From an uncultured Draconibacterium sp. (lineage in GTDB: Bacteria > Bacteroidota > Bacteroidia > Bacteroidales > Prolixibacteraceae), in NCBI RefSeq assembly GCF_963676815.1, contig NZ_OY781365.1, positions 434,001 through 498,000 of the forward strand: a stretch of 64,000 nt of DNA, read 5' to 3'. The translations under genes and the position numbers were made by a program. Positions 1-9,472 of this stretch are shown here, one piece after another. The first letter of the stretch is position 1, and each line of letters begins with the position of its first letter. The notes beneath the pieces were generated by a model. That model ran no database searches, had not been told where the DNA came from, and was given only the letters and a program-made list of their open reading frames with translations.

Positions 1-420
1 GTATTTATCCAAACGGTGCAAGGTGCCATGCGAAACAACAGACACATTGGAATGGCTTCTGACGAAATTGAGCGCCGTAACAGTTTTGCCGACATTGGTT
101 ACTGGACTCCTGAAAACCAAAGTAACGAATGGCGTTCATTGAATAAAAACTCAAATCCACACGGATACGGATTCCCGGTTAAAAACAACTTCACTCGTAT
201 TAAAGACATTACTTTGAATTACGATGTGCCTCAGCATTTGCTCGACAAAGCAGGAATTAGCGCCTTAAGCATGTACTTGAGTGGACGTAACCTGTACACC
301 TTTACCGACTGGATCGGTTGGGACCCTGAGGAAAGAGATACTCCACGTGGCTGGAACAATTGGGATATTAACTATCCGGCAGTAAGAACAGTAGTTTTTG
401 GTATTAACCTTACTCTATAA
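1..420 (+). CDS. SusC/RagA-family TonB-linked outer-membrane protein, C-terminal end (partial)
   Basis: Only the last 139 codons are inside the window; the frame is open from base 1, so the gene begins upstream. The segment has the usual SusC ending: a variable loop, a strand of the type RIKDITLNYDVP, then LSGRNLYTFTDWIGWDPE and a final aromatic-rich barrel strand ending in FGINLTL. SusC proteins form the outer-membrane barrel that imports oligosaccharides with energy from TonB. The partner SusD gene starts 11 bases after the stop, which supports the call and indicates one transcript. The substrate cannot be read from this fragment. Confidence 0.93.
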   Translation, partial: VFIQTVQGAMRNNRHIGMASDEIERRNSFADIGYWTPENQSNEWRSLNKNSNPHGYGFPVKNNFTRIKDITLNYDVPQHLLDKAGISALSMYLSGRNLYTFTDWIGWDPEERDTPRGWNNWDINYPAVRTVVFGINLTL

Positions 421-431
421 AGAATACAACT

Positions 432-2144
432 ATGAAGAAGAATAAATTTCATATATTGATAGTGATGGCTTTAACGTTTTTGGCCATCTCTTGCAGCGAA
501 GACTTTTTGGACGAGACACCGTATTCTTCGTATGCACCTGAAACATTAACCGACGAAGCCGGTATTGAGGCTGCGTTGAAAGGATTACACTATAATTTTG
601 GTAGACTCTGGACCTGGTCTGACCAACAAGGTTGGGCTGGTGTTTGGCAGGACGGAACCGATGTATGTTCTCCCGGTGGCGTTCAAGGTGTTGAAATTCC
701 GTTTTTTAAATACGAAGACCTGAACTCTGAGAATGCCGCCGTGAAGTACATGTGGGAAATGTGCTACCTGATCATTAACAACGCGAACAATGCACTTGTG
801 GCTATTGGTGAAGATGGCGATCCGGCTAAAATGGCCGAAGCAAGATTCTTCCGCGGATACTGTTACAACATCCTGGCAACACTTTATGGCGATGTACCAT
901 TGCTAACAGAGCCAACATCTTCTGCACGTACAGATTTGGAGCGGACTCCTGTTGCACAGGTTAACGCACAAGTTGTTGAGGATTTAAAATATGCAGCAGA
1001 TAACTTACCCGACATTACTGGTACAGTAAGCGAAAGCCGCGCCAACAAACACATGGCTATGCAAAGTTTGGGCGAAGTGTATTTGCGCCTGGATCAACCG
1101 GCTGATGCAGAAACCGTATTGACCAGCATTATCAACAGCGGATTTTTCTCAATTGTTGAGGAACGTTACGGTGTTGCTATAGATGTGAATGGCGACTACT
1201 TCAGCGACATGTTCAAATTCGGGAACCAACGTCGTTCTGAAGGAAATACAGAAGCGATCTGGACTTTCGAACTCGAATACAATAAAGGTGGAATTTCCGG
1301 TGGATTTACAAATGCTCCTCAGCAACGTCGTAACTGGGTACCGGCTTATCACAATGTACCTGGAATGACTTACGTTTACGATGGTGTTGACGAAAGTTTT
1401 GTGCATCCGTACGGAGGTCGTGGTAACGGCCGTATTCGCCCAAGTAACTGGGTAAAATACGAGTTATACGAAGAAGGCGACATCCGTAATTCGGAAAACA
1501 ACATAACACGAACAATGTATTACAATTCTCCCGGATATAGTGCAACATGGGGTGTTGATGCTAACGGCTACAGAGTTGACGCAGATTCTCCGGATGCAGT
1601 TAAAGTGGTAGAAGTTCAGGAAGGTGATACTGCATTAATTGCAGCAAGCGATACACTGGAAGTAATGTTTCCGTATACCCGTAAATGGGATTCATTCGAT
1701 CCTACTGATCAGTGGGGATGGACAAACATCAAAGACTTCCCAATTATGCGTTTTGGCGAAACTTACCTGCTTCGTGCTGAGGCTCGTTTTAAAAACGGTA
1801 ATGCCGCAGGTGCTGCCGACGATATTAACGTTTTACGTGACCGCGCTTTCAAAGCCGCACGTGCAGAAAGTGGCAACAGCGACTTAGGAAAAGTATCGTC
1901 ATCAGATATCGATCTCGACTTTATCTTGGATGAACGTGCACGCGAATTGTTTGCTGAAGAAAACCGCCGTATGACATTGATGCGTACCGGAACTTTAGTT
2001 GAGCGCGCTGCATTGAACACCGAAAGTACTATTAAAGGTACAATCAGTGGTATTAGCGAGATCAACCTGTTGTTACCTATTCCGTTAAGCGAAATTCAGC
2101 GTAACAAAGATGTTCAGTGGGAACAAAACCCCGGATATAATTAG
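432..2144 (+). CDS. SusD/RagB-family nutrient-binding lipoprotein
   Basis: This 570-residue protein begins with a lipoprotein signal (hydrophobic stretch then AISCSEDFLDETP, lipidated Cys near residue 21). The sequence after the Cys, the TPR-like helices (ARFFRGYCYNILATLYGDVPL, MAMQSLGEVYLRL), the late motif FPIMRFGETYLLRAEARFKNG and the ending LLPIPLSEIQRNKDVQWEQNPGYN are standard SusD hallmarks. SusD sits on the cell surface as a lid over the SusC barrel and captures glycans. Length is typical for the family. It lies between SusC and the two glycosidase genes, making this the downstream part of a polysaccharide-utilisation locus. A terminator-like hairpin follows. Confidence 0.96.
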   Translation: MKKNKFHILIVMALTFLAISCSEDFLDETPYSSYAPETLTDEAGIEAALKGLHYNFGRLWTWSDQQGWAGVWQDGTDVCSPGGVQGVEIPFFKYEDLNSENAAVKYMWEMCYLIINNANNALVAIGEDGDPAKMAEARFFRGYCYNILATLYGDVPLLTEPTSSARTDLERTPVAQVNAQVVEDLKYAADNLPDITGTVSESRANKHMAMQSLGEVYLRLDQPADAETVLTSIINSGFFSIVEERYGVAIDVNGDYFSDMFKFGNQRRSEGNTEAIWTFELEYNKGGISGGFTNAPQQRRNWVPAYHNVPGMTYVYDGVDESFVHPYGGRGNGRIRPSNWVKYELYEEGDIRNSENNITRTMYYNSPGYSATWGVDANGYRVDADSPDAVKVVEVQEGDTALIAASDTLEVMFPYTRKWDSFDPTDQWGWTNIKDFPIMRFGETYLLRAEARFKNGNAAGAADDINVLRDRAFKAARAESGNSDLGKVSSSDIDLDFILDERARELFAEENRRMTLMRTGTLVERAALNTESTIKGTISGISEINLLLPIPLSEIQRNKDVQWEQNPGYN

Positions 2145-2229
2145 ACCTGGGATTAATAAAATAGATTGAACGAGCGAACAGAAACTCGATCGTTCATATA
2201 GTTTGGTTAGATTTATTTGAATAACAATT

Positions 2230-2258
2230 GAAATGCCCTTCGGGGCATTTCTTTTTCT
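2230..2258 (+). terminator. Rho-independent terminator after susD
   Basis: A 9-bp perfect stem (GAAATGCCC / GGGCATTTC) closes a TTCG tetraloop and is followed by TTTTTCTTA. It lies 85 bases after the SusD stop and before the GH88 gene. It would end or attenuate the susCD transcript, so the downstream hydrolases may be made at a lower level. Confidence 0.85.
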
Positions 2259-2293
2259 TATTTTTGTCTGTAGTACTTAAAACGATTCGCCTC

Positions 2294-3511
2294 ATGTTAA
2301 AAACCATTTCCTTACTTGCTTTAATCATCTTGCTCTTTAGTTGTAAAACACCTGAAAAAAGTGATGATCAATTAAGCGCGGTAATCGACCACTCACTAAA
2401 AGTCGCTACACAACAAAGCCTAAAAATGGCCGAATCGTTAAAAGACCAATCCGATAAATTGCCACAAACCATTGATAAAAACGGCAACCTTGTTACCTGT
2501 AATTCGGATTGGTGGGTAAGCGGATTTTTCCCCGGAGTTTTATGGTACTTATATGAAAACGATCCTACAGACAGTTTGAAACTTTGGGCTGAGAACTTCA
2601 CCATGCGTGTTGAAGACCAGCAATACACTACCGATAATCACGATGTTGGTTTTATGATATTTTGCAGCTTTGGAAACGGTTACCGAATTACCGGAAATCC
2701 GGAGTATAAAGAAGTGATTCACAATGCGTCAAAATCACTGATCACACGTTTTAACCCTACGATCGGCTGTATCCGTTCGTGGGATTATGCCAGCTGGAGT
2801 GCGCAATGGCAGTACCCGGTTATCATCGACAATATGATGAACCTGGAATTACTGGAATGGAGTGCCAAAGCATTTAACGACACCACATTAAGTCACGTGG
2901 CAAGAACACATGCAAACACCACCATGAAAAACCATTTCCGTGATGATTACAGCAGCTACCACGTAGTTTCATACGACACCATTACCGGAGCGGTTGAAAA
3001 GAAAAATACTTCACAGGGCTATTCTGACGACTCAGCATGGGCGCGCGGACAAGCATGGGGACTTTATGGTTACACCATGATGTACCGGGAAACCGGTGAC
3101 AAAACTTATTTAGACCAGGCAAAACATATTGCCGATTTTCTTATCAATCACCCCAATTTGCCGGAAGACAAAATTCCTTATTGGGATTTTAATGCTCCTG
3201 ACATTCCTAATGCTTTACGTGACGCATCGGCAGGTGCAATTATGTGTTCTGCCCTACTTGAATTAAGCCAATATTTACCCGATGAAAAAGCAGGTTCATA
3301 CCTTTCAATAGCCGAGCAGCAAATCAGAACTTTAAGTTCGGACGAATACCTTGCACAGCCAGGGGAAAACGCCAATTTTATACTAAAGCACAGTGTTGGA
3401 CACATGCCCAACAAATCGGAGGTGGATGTGCCGTTGAGTTATGCCGATTATTATTTTGTGGAGGCGTTAACGCGAATGAAAAAAGTGCTAAAAGGAGAAG
3501 AACTATTTTAG
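2294..3511 (+). CDS. GH88-family unsaturated glucuronyl hydrolase, lipoprotein
   Basis: The start at 2294 is chosen because it gives a clean lipoprotein signal (MLKTISLLALIILLFSCK); an in-frame start at 2228 would overlap the terminator. The mature protein has the (alpha/alpha)6-barrel features of glycoside hydrolase family 88: NHDVGFMIF with candidate catalytic Asp near residue 117, IIDNMMNLELLEW with a second Asp near residue 179, and SDDSAWARGQAWGLYGYTMMY. GH88 enzymes hydrate and release 4,5-unsaturated uronic acids left at oligosaccharide ends by polysaccharide lyases. The gene therefore implies that the PUL target contains uronic acid attacked by a lyase, which is not in this window. 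About 405 residues, normal for the family. GH105 is the main alternative. Confidence 0.9.
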   Translation: MLKTISLLALIILLFSCKTPEKSDDQLSAVIDHSLKVATQQSLKMAESLKDQSDKLPQTIDKNGNLVTCNSDWWVSGFFPGVLWYLYENDPTDSLKLWAENFTMRVEDQQYTTDNHDVGFMIFCSFGNGYRITGNPEYKEVIHNASKSLITRFNPTIGCIRSWDYASWSAQWQYPVIIDNMMNLELLEWSAKAFNDTTLSHVARTHANTTMKNHFRDDYSSYHVVSYDTITGAVEKKNTSQGYSDDSAWARGQAWGLYGYTMMYRETGDKTYLDQAKHIADFLINHPNLPEDKIPYWDFNAPDIPNALRDASAGAIMCSALLELSQYLPDEKAGSYLSIAEQQIRTLSSDEYLAQPGENANFILKHSVGHMPNKSEVDVPLSYADYYFVEALTRMKKVLKGEELF

Positions 3512-3529
3512 AATTTAAAATTATCGGAT

Positions 3530-4570
3530 ATGAAGATCAAATTACAACCAATTCTTTTGCTGGTCTTATCACTGGCTTTCGCGTCCTGTAATTCAACGAA
3601 AAAAGAAGAGACCGCAAAAGGTCAAATCCCGGTTAAAACTGATATTCCGCTGGATTCAATTCAGTTAAGCGATCCTTGTATTCTGGCTGATAAAGCTACT
3701 GAAACCTATTATATGACAGGAACCGGTGGTTTATTATGGAAAAGTAAGGATTTAGCCAAGTGGACCGGCCCTTTTCACGTTGCCAAAACCGACGACCAGT
3801 CGTGGATGGGAAAAGATCCGATGATTTGGGCGGCGGAACTTCACCAATATAAAGGCAAATACTACTATTTCGCCACATTTACCAACGAGGAAATAAAAAT
3901 TGATACCGTTAAAGGAAATATAATACCGCGCCGGGCCAGCCATGTTTTAGTAAGCGACAAAGCTGAAGGGCCGTATGTTCCAATGGAAGATCCAACCTAT
4001 TTGCCGGCAAACAAACCGACACTCGATGGAACACTGTGGGCAGACAAAGATGGTAAACCCTACATGGTTTATTGTTACGAATGGTTGCAATCAATGGACA
4101 GCGAAGGAAAACTGGACGGAACAATGGAAAAAATTGAGCTAAAACCGGATTTAAGCGGTTCTATTGGCGAAGCCCGGTTAATGTTCAGAGCAAGCGCATC
4201 GCCCTGGAGCAAAGAGTTAGATGAAGATGGCAAACTCAGAGCCAGCAAAGTTACCGATGGTCCCTGGTTATTCGAAACGGGAACCGGTCGTTTGGGAATG
4301 ATATGGACAAGTTGGGCTTTTGAAAACTACACTCAGGGAGTGGCTTATTCTGAAAGTGGCACTCTTGATGGTCCCTGGATACAGGAAAAAGATCCGATCA
4401 CACCTCCAAACTTTGGACATGGGATGTTATTCCAAACCTTCGATGGAAAATGGATGATGTCTGTACACAGCCACATAGATGAAAATGGCCGGTATATTCG
4501 TGTTCCCCACCTATTCGAGGTGGATTTATCCGGTGATAAATTAATCGTACTCGCCCCCTACTTACCTTGA
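3530..4570 (+). CDS. GH43-like glycoside hydrolase lipoprotein
   Basis: A 346-residue protein with a lipoprotein signal (LLLVLSLAFASCNS, Cys at about 20). It shows a five-bladed beta-propeller hydrolase pattern of the GH43 type: an early LSDPCILADKATETYYMTGTG blade with candidate catalytic base Asp, WAAELHQYKGKYYYFAT in the next blade, TLDGTLWADKDGKPYMVYCYEW with a candidate acid Glu, and SPWSKE and GHGMLFQTFDGKWMMSVHS in later blades. GH43 members usually release arabinose, xylose or galactose residues. It starts 18 bases after the GH88 stop, so the two are co-transcribed and probably act together in the periplasm or at the surface. Exact specificity is not predictable here. Confidence 0.85.
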   Translation: MKIKLQPILLLVLSLAFASCNSTKKEETAKGQIPVKTDIPLDSIQLSDPCILADKATETYYMTGTGGLLWKSKDLAKWTGPFHVAKTDDQSWMGKDPMIWAAELHQYKGKYYYFATFTNEEIKIDTVKGNIIPRRASHVLVSDKAEGPYVPMEDPTYLPANKPTLDGTLWADKDGKPYMVYCYEWLQSMDSEGKLDGTMEKIELKPDLSGSIGEARLMFRASASPWSKELDEDGKLRASKVTDGPWLFETGTGRLGMIWTSWAFENYTQGVAYSESGTLDGPWIQEKDPITPPNFGHGMLFQTFDGKWMMSVHSHIDENGRYIRVPHLFEVDLSGDKLIVLAPYLP

Positions 4571-4599
4571 TTTAAAGCAACAAAACAATCATAAAAACA

Positions 4600-4640
4600 A
4601 ACAGCAGCAAGAGAACCTCGCTGCTGTTATTTACGTTTAT
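4600..4640. terminator. Hairpin between convergent genes
   Basis: Nine-bp stem AACAGCAGC / GCTGCTGTT with an 11-base loop, 30 bases after the GH43 stop and followed by an AT-rich tract. It lies between the plus-strand PUL and the minus-strand dehydrogenase and probably serves both, although the T-tract is weak. Confidence 0.6.
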
Positions 4641-4697
4641 TTTCAAGTTTATATCTAACACCCGATTGATGTCAACACACCAATCTTCGATTAAATT

Positions 4698-5972
4698 CTA
4701 CAATTTATCGCCATTTTCTAACAAAAAGGCTTCTGCTTCCACATTCCACAATCCCATGTACTTTTTGCAAAGCTTATCCAGCTCAGCATACACAGGGTTG
4801 TCTTTTCCTTTTTCCTCAAATTCTGCAATAGCTGTCAGTGGGAAATCAAAATGTGTATAAATCAACTTTTTACCTCCCGGAATATTTGGCAGATTCAAGG
4901 TTGCTTCAGGCACGGCATTTAAACCACCAATGTGGGTTACCAGTCCTGCCGGATCCAAACCTGCAGTCATAATTTCCAGCGCTTCGTTCATGTCATCGGT
5001 ATTACCACCCGAAGTTCCTACAATATGCGTATAAGCGTAGTGTACGTTATAGAAATTCATTTTTGCCGAGAACTCGGTGTTCGATGGACCTGCGAAAAAG
5101 TTCAGACAACCGTCGAAACCCAAAATTGCATCGCCCTGCTCAACCACCGGAGCAACCGGAGCAAAAACAAATACATCGTCGTAACCTGTTCCACCGGTTA
5201 AATCTTTTAATCCGGCCACAGGATCTGCCATTTCAGCAGTGTTGACGTATTTCAGCTCAATGCCACGTTCTTTGGCAAATTCAACAGTATAAAGTTCTGC
5301 AGCACGATCCAATCTTGTCTGGTCGATATCGGTAACCACCATCAACGAAGGTTTCCGGTCTTCGCGGCGCAAAACGTAATTAATGGCTGCCAGTCCCATT
5401 GGACCAACACCTGCAAGAATAGCCATTTTACCACCTTCAACGATTTCCATTTTGTGCACATAACTTCCGGCTGTAGTGTGGTAGTTGGCATGCATTGCGC
5501 CAATCACACAGCTTAAAGGTTCGGCTAACGACGCTGGGTAAAAACCCGGTCCTTCGTAAGCCAGCAAACAATCTTGTACCAACACATCTTTTGGAATGAT
5601 AACATAAGTTGCATCACCGCCAATATATTTGTACGAATAACCCGGAGCGCTTAAAACGCCTACCGGTCCATCTTCGTAATAAATTGCCGGTTGGATAGAG
5701 AATTTCTGTCCTGCCTTAAATTTACTTTGCCAGTTGGCGCCAACTTCAACAATCTCACCAGCAAATTCGTGACCGATCATAATCGGATTCTCGGCAATGT
5801 CATCCGGAATACGTTTGTGATCGCTTGCCTGGTTGGCAGCTTTGTAACTCGACATACAAAGACTGTCGGTTATTACTTTTGCCAAAATCTCATCATCACT
5901 TATTTGTGGTAACTCAAACTCCTCTACGCGAAGGTCTTTTTTACCGTATAATCGTACTGCTTTTGTCTTCAT
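4698..5972 (-). CDS. Zinc-type medium-chain alcohol dehydrogenase (sorbitol/sorbose-phosphate dehydrogenase-like)
   Basis: A 424-residue MDR-superfamily protein. It has the N-terminal GroES-like domain with DSLCMSSYKAA (position of the first zinc ligand), GHEFAGEIVEVG around residue 69, and a Rossmann domain starting MAILAGVGPMGLAAINYVLRR, followed by DIDQTRLDRAAEL. The resemblance is to enzymes annotated as L-sorbose-1-phosphate reductase or threonine/sorbitol dehydrogenase; the substrate is not established. It is the last gene of the minus-strand cluster, 158 bases after the aldolase fusion. The expected role is interconversion of an alcohol and a ketone in a sugar or sugar-phosphate intermediate. 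It is longer than the usual 340-370 residues because of an extended C-terminus. Confidence 0.82.
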   Translation of the reverse strand: MKTKAVRLYGKKDLRVEEFELPQISDDEILAKVITDSLCMSSYKAANQASDHKRIPDDIAENPIMIGHEFAGEIVEVGANWQSKFKAGQKFSIQPAIYYEDGPVGVLSAPGYSYKYIGGDATYVIIPKDVLVQDCLLAYEGPGFYPASLAEPLSCVIGAMHANYHTTAGSYVHKMEIVEGGKMAILAGVGPMGLAAINYVLRREDRKPSLMVVTDIDQTRLDRAAELYTVEFAKERGIELKYVNTAEMADPVAGLKDLTGGTGYDDVFVFAPVAPVVEQGDAILGFDGCLNFFAGPSNTEFSAKMNFYNVHYAYTHIVGTSGGNTDDMNEALEIMTAGLDPAGLVTHIGGLNAVPEATLNLPNIPGGKKLIYTHFDFPLTAIAEFEEKGKDNPVYAELDKLCKKYMGLWNVEAEAFLLENGDKL

Positions 5973-6130
5973 TTTCTATTTGTATTTTCAGATTGAAAAG
6001 ATTGAATTAGATTGATGCAGATTGAAGCTCCTATCTCAAAACTCGTAGCTCGTGACTCGAAGCTTTTTTATCACTCATCGTTAATCCTTAATCCTTCCCA
6101 TCTTTTGCCTTTATACTTTTAACTTTCTTC

Positions 6131-8107
6131 CTAGTGCAACATCGACTGACCACCCGAAATCGGCAGCGCCTGTCCTGTTTCATTCTCCTGGTCGATCAGG
6201 TATAAAATTCCTTTCACCACATCTTTTGGCGAACATCCTTTTCCAAGTGGCACCTGGTCTAAATAAAACTTCTTCACATCGTCGATTGTTTTTGCACCCG
6301 GCACTTTCCCGGCATTCAGATACTGAATGAACAAACCGTTTTCAGGATCGCTCCACAGCGGACCTTCGTAAAAGTTACCCGGGCAAACCGAATTGACTTT
6401 AATTTTCTCTGGTGCCAGTTCCAGTGCAAACGACTGTGTAAGCCCGATGCCACCAAATTTACCACCGGCATATGCAAAGTTCTTCTTGCTTCCTTTTAAA
6501 CCAGATTTTGAGTTGATCTGAATGATATCAGAATAATAATCCGGTTTGTACGCATTTTGCAACTTCAGAATCTGCGAAGCTACTTTTGTACAATAGAAAT
6601 AAGCGTTGTAATTTATTTTTGTAACAAATTCAAAATTCTCCGGAGTCATTTCATCCAAACCACCGGCACGCAATACGCCCGCATTGCTTACAAATACATC
6701 GAGACCGCCAAAAGTAGCAACGGTTTCCTTCATCAAATTAGCCAGGCTATCCATATCGGCCACATTGGTTTTTACGAAAATCGCCCTGTTGTTGCCTTTC
6801 ATGGCTGCCAGTTCCGCAGCAGTTTTATTACCCACTTCTTCGTTAATGTCGGCAACAACAATGTTGGCACCTTCTTCCGTTAAATTGCGGGCAATACCTT
6901 CGCCAAATCCCATGGCGGCGCCTGTTACAATTATGGTTTTATTTTGAACGCGGCCAACCGATGTTCCGGCAGCAATTTTACGACGGTAATTCTCTACTTC
7001 CCAGGTATCGATAAATGCAATTTGCTCCGGTGTCATAAAATGCTGACCACCGAACGACTCTGAATAAGCGCTGATCTTCATTGCATCTTCATAAACATCC
7101 AGAATGGTGTCGCACTGTGCAGCATGATCGCCAACAGCCAACAAACCAATTCCTTTTAGCAAAATTACTTTTGGAGCAAATCCGTTTGCTGAGATAAAAG
7201 CTGCAATTTTTTCTTTGGCTTCTACCAACAGGTCGTCAACGTTTTCGGTATTTTCAACAAATACATATTTCGATTTGCAATAAACGATCAGATCGGGTGT
7301 AAATGGCTTAGCCACTTTTTCAAATGCCTCTGCGTCTTTTGCGAATTGTGCAATCACTGCATTGTTCCGAAGTTTCAGTGTTTTAATTTCCTCTTCGGAA
7401 ACCATCATTCGGATGGCAGGAACAAACTCGGCAATATCATCACGAATTGGAAGTGTTTCTACTGACAGCTCCTCTTTTAAAGCACCGTTCAGTTTGGCAA
7501 ACACATCGTTGTAAATCGTTTCAATTTCATCGATTGAATCGGCAGCCACAAAAATTCCGTGGTTTTGCAAAAAGATGATCTGTGCAGCTTTGCCTTTTTC
7601 CGCTTTGAATTTGGCCAATTGCTTTTCAACTTCCTTGAACAGTACATAACCCGGATCGATGTACGGAATATAAACCACCTGGTCGCCAAACAACTCAGCG
7701 AGGTACTTTTCAACCTCGTTGCCACACATCAATCCATTTACTTTTGTCGGGTGCAGGTGTACTACATATGCATATTCAATAACATCGTGCATTGATGTTT
7801 CAACCGATGGGCGACGGTCTTTTGTAATGGTCGCTTCCATCAAATCGTCTTTAATCTGGCGCTCGCGCTCAAACGAATCAGCGCTGTATGATTTTTCCGA
7901 GATCAATCCCAGTTTTTCACGATCAAGCTTTGCAAAACCATCTTCGGTAATGGTAGCCAATGCATGACCACTGGCTTTCACCCAAATATTTTCGTCGTTT
8001 TTATAAGAAGTGTTTCCACCTCCGGCAATTACCATCTCCGGATTTTTGCCATAGAACTGCGATATCTTAATAAGATTTTCTAATCCTTCCATAATTTTTT
8101 GGATCAT
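6131..8107 (-). CDS. Bifunctional class II aldolase / short-chain dehydrogenase (RhaEW-like)
   Basis: A 658-residue fusion. Residues about 1-390 are a class II aldolase/adducin-type domain with GGGNTSYK, WVKASGHALA, a VVHLHPTKVNGLMCG zinc-binding HxH motif and LQNHGIFVAA. Residues about 400-658 are an SDR domain with TGAAMGFGEGIA (cofactor loop), SNAGVL and the catalytic Tyr/Lys in NFAYAGGKFGG. Family relatives cleave L-rhamnulose-1-phosphate to DHAP and L-lactaldehyde, and the SDR half oxidises the lactaldehyde to lactate. The rhamnose operon a few kb away fits this. The cluster has a separate regulator, so another deoxy-ketose phosphate is possible. An alternative start is Met6. The SDR Tyr-xxx-Lys is present, so both halves look active. 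Confidence 0.85.
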   Translation of the reverse strand: MIQKIMEGLENLIKISQFYGKNPEMVIAGGGNTSYKNDENIWVKASGHALATITEDGFAKLDREKLGLISEKSYSADSFERERQIKDDLMEATITKDRRPSVETSMHDVIEYAYVVHLHPTKVNGLMCGNEVEKYLAELFGDQVVYIPYIDPGYVLFKEVEKQLAKFKAEKGKAAQIIFLQNHGIFVAADSIDEIETIYNDVFAKLNGALKEELSVETLPIRDDIAEFVPAIRMMVSEEEIKTLKLRNNAVIAQFAKDAEAFEKVAKPFTPDLIVYCKSKYVFVENTENVDDLLVEAKEKIAAFISANGFAPKVILLKGIGLLAVGDHAAQCDTILDVYEDAMKISAYSESFGGQHFMTPEQIAFIDTWEVENYRRKIAAGTSVGRVQNKTIIVTGAAMGFGEGIARNLTEEGANIVVADINEEVGNKTAAELAAMKGNNRAIFVKTNVADMDSLANLMKETVATFGGLDVFVSNAGVLRAGGLDEMTPENFEFVTKINYNAYFYCTKVASQILKLQNAYKPDYYSDIIQINSKSGLKGSKKNFAYAGGKFGGIGLTQSFALELAPEKIKVNSVCPGNFYEGPLWSDPENGLFIQYLNAGKVPGAKTIDDVKKFYLDQVPLGKGCSPKDVVKGILYLIDQENETGQALPISGGQSMLH

Positions 8108-8155
8108 TATTTGTTGTACAGAACAGAAAACCTTATCAGGCTTCCTATTCCCGTA

Positions 8156-9373
8156 TTATGCGATCATTTCCTTTATAACCGCGTTACCCAGGTTCATCAG
8201 GTCGGCTACCGAACGTTCGGTACGATTACCGTCTGTAGCTACAAAACCTTCTTGCCCATTGGTTTTTAAATATTGATGAGCTGCAATAACACAAGCACCA
8301 TCATAAGACACTTTCTTCAGGTCTTCAGGTAAAATATCTTCGCCGTCAACTTTTACTTCAAGAGGGAAAACTCCCGGAGTGTTATGCTCCGATCCCAATG
8401 AAATAACGTAACCTTTTCGGGTGAAATATTTTATAAACTCGCGTAATTTCTCTACCGAATTCCGTGATGGAATCAGCTCGATCATATGCACATTCATTGC
8501 CTTCAACTGCTCATCCATAAATTCCCAGTCGCTTTCGAAACCGGTGATCAGATTTCCTTTTCTGTCGTCAAGTAAAACAGGATAACAAGGAATTCCTCCG
8601 GCATCCAAAATATACTCACTTATGCGTTCAACAGCCGGGAAAGATGCAGGTGATTCAGGAACAAACGCAAAACCTCCGGCTTTCAAAAGTTTACCACGGA
8701 TTTCGTTTTCAATTGCAGGAATATCTTCCGGATTGGACTTTGGCTCCACATCAAAAAGTTCGGTGTAGAACATCATTTTCCCCGATTTTTTCGGATAATT
8801 CTCATCAACCAGAATTCGAATGGCTTTGGCAATGTGCCTCTCACGTACCAACTCTTTGGCATATTTCGATTTTACGTCATCGTATGTGAGACTCAAGTCC
8901 GGATAGATCGATTGTAAAAGATAATTCACTTTATCAATCATCTGCGAAACTTGTTTTTGGCTTTCGGCAATCAGATCTGCCAAAAACTTTTTGTTTTCAT
9001 CAGAGACCCGATATGGATAATTCAGTCCTTTACCACTGAAATAAATACGACCGGGATTATTCGGATCGTTGATGGTAACATTGCGTCGTTGGAGTTCAGG
9101 AATCAGCCCGATAAACTCAACATTAAACAATGGGAATACGCCGTTTTTTACAGCGTAATTATAAAATTCGTTATATCCGTCGGAAACAAAAAAGTCATTA
9201 ATTCCCAATACATCAACTTCTTCATCTTTTGCCAGATCAAAAATCTGCGAAATATTATCGAAAGAGCTGAATGAATAGGGTGTATGAATGTGACCATTAA
9301 CATGTGGTATGCTAACATCGCCTCCAATTCGCATCAATGTTTCAATATCAGGATATTCTTTTAGAAAGTTCAT
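8156..9373 (-). CDS. PHP-domain metal-dependent hydrolase of unknown substrate
   Basis: A 405-residue protein with PHP-domain metal-binding signatures: VNGHIHTPYSFSSF near residue 25 (HxH), LGINDFFVSDGYNEF, NVEFIGL and a late SLGSEHNTPG. PHP proteins are phosphoesterases such as histidinol phosphatase or the proofreading domain of polymerase III. The central region (about residues 140-250) is a helical insertion. The gene sits between the E1 gene and the aldolase fusion with gaps of 99 and 48 bases, so it should belong to the same pathway, perhaps as a sugar phosphatase or lactonase-like hydrolase. That role is inferred only from position. I do not recognise a characterised orthologue. Confidence 0.75.
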   Translation of the reverse strand: MNFLKEYPDIETLMRIGGDVSIPHVNGHIHTPYSFSSFDNISQIFDLAKDEEVDVLGINDFFVSDGYNEFYNYAVKNGVFPLFNVEFIGLIPELQRRNVTINDPNNPGRIYFSGKGLNYPYRVSDENKKFLADLIAESQKQVSQMIDKVNYLLQSIYPDLSLTYDDVKSKYAKELVRERHIAKAIRILVDENYPKKSGKMMFYTELFDVEPKSNPEDIPAIENEIRGKLLKAGGFAFVPESPASFPAVERISEYILDAGGIPCYPVLLDDRKGNLITGFESDWEFMDEQLKAMNVHMIELIPSRNSVEKLREFIKYFTRKGYVISLGSEHNTPGVFPLEVKVDGEDILPEDLKKVSYDGACVIAAHQYLKTNGQEGFVATDGNRTERSVADLMNLGNAVIKEMIA

Positions 9374-9472
9374 ATGAGTTAAAATAATTTATTGGTTATA
9401 AAAGCTGGTGTGAATATAAAAAATCCTTTCCTACCAAAACTTATTCACACCATGCTTTTAAACTAACCAAGT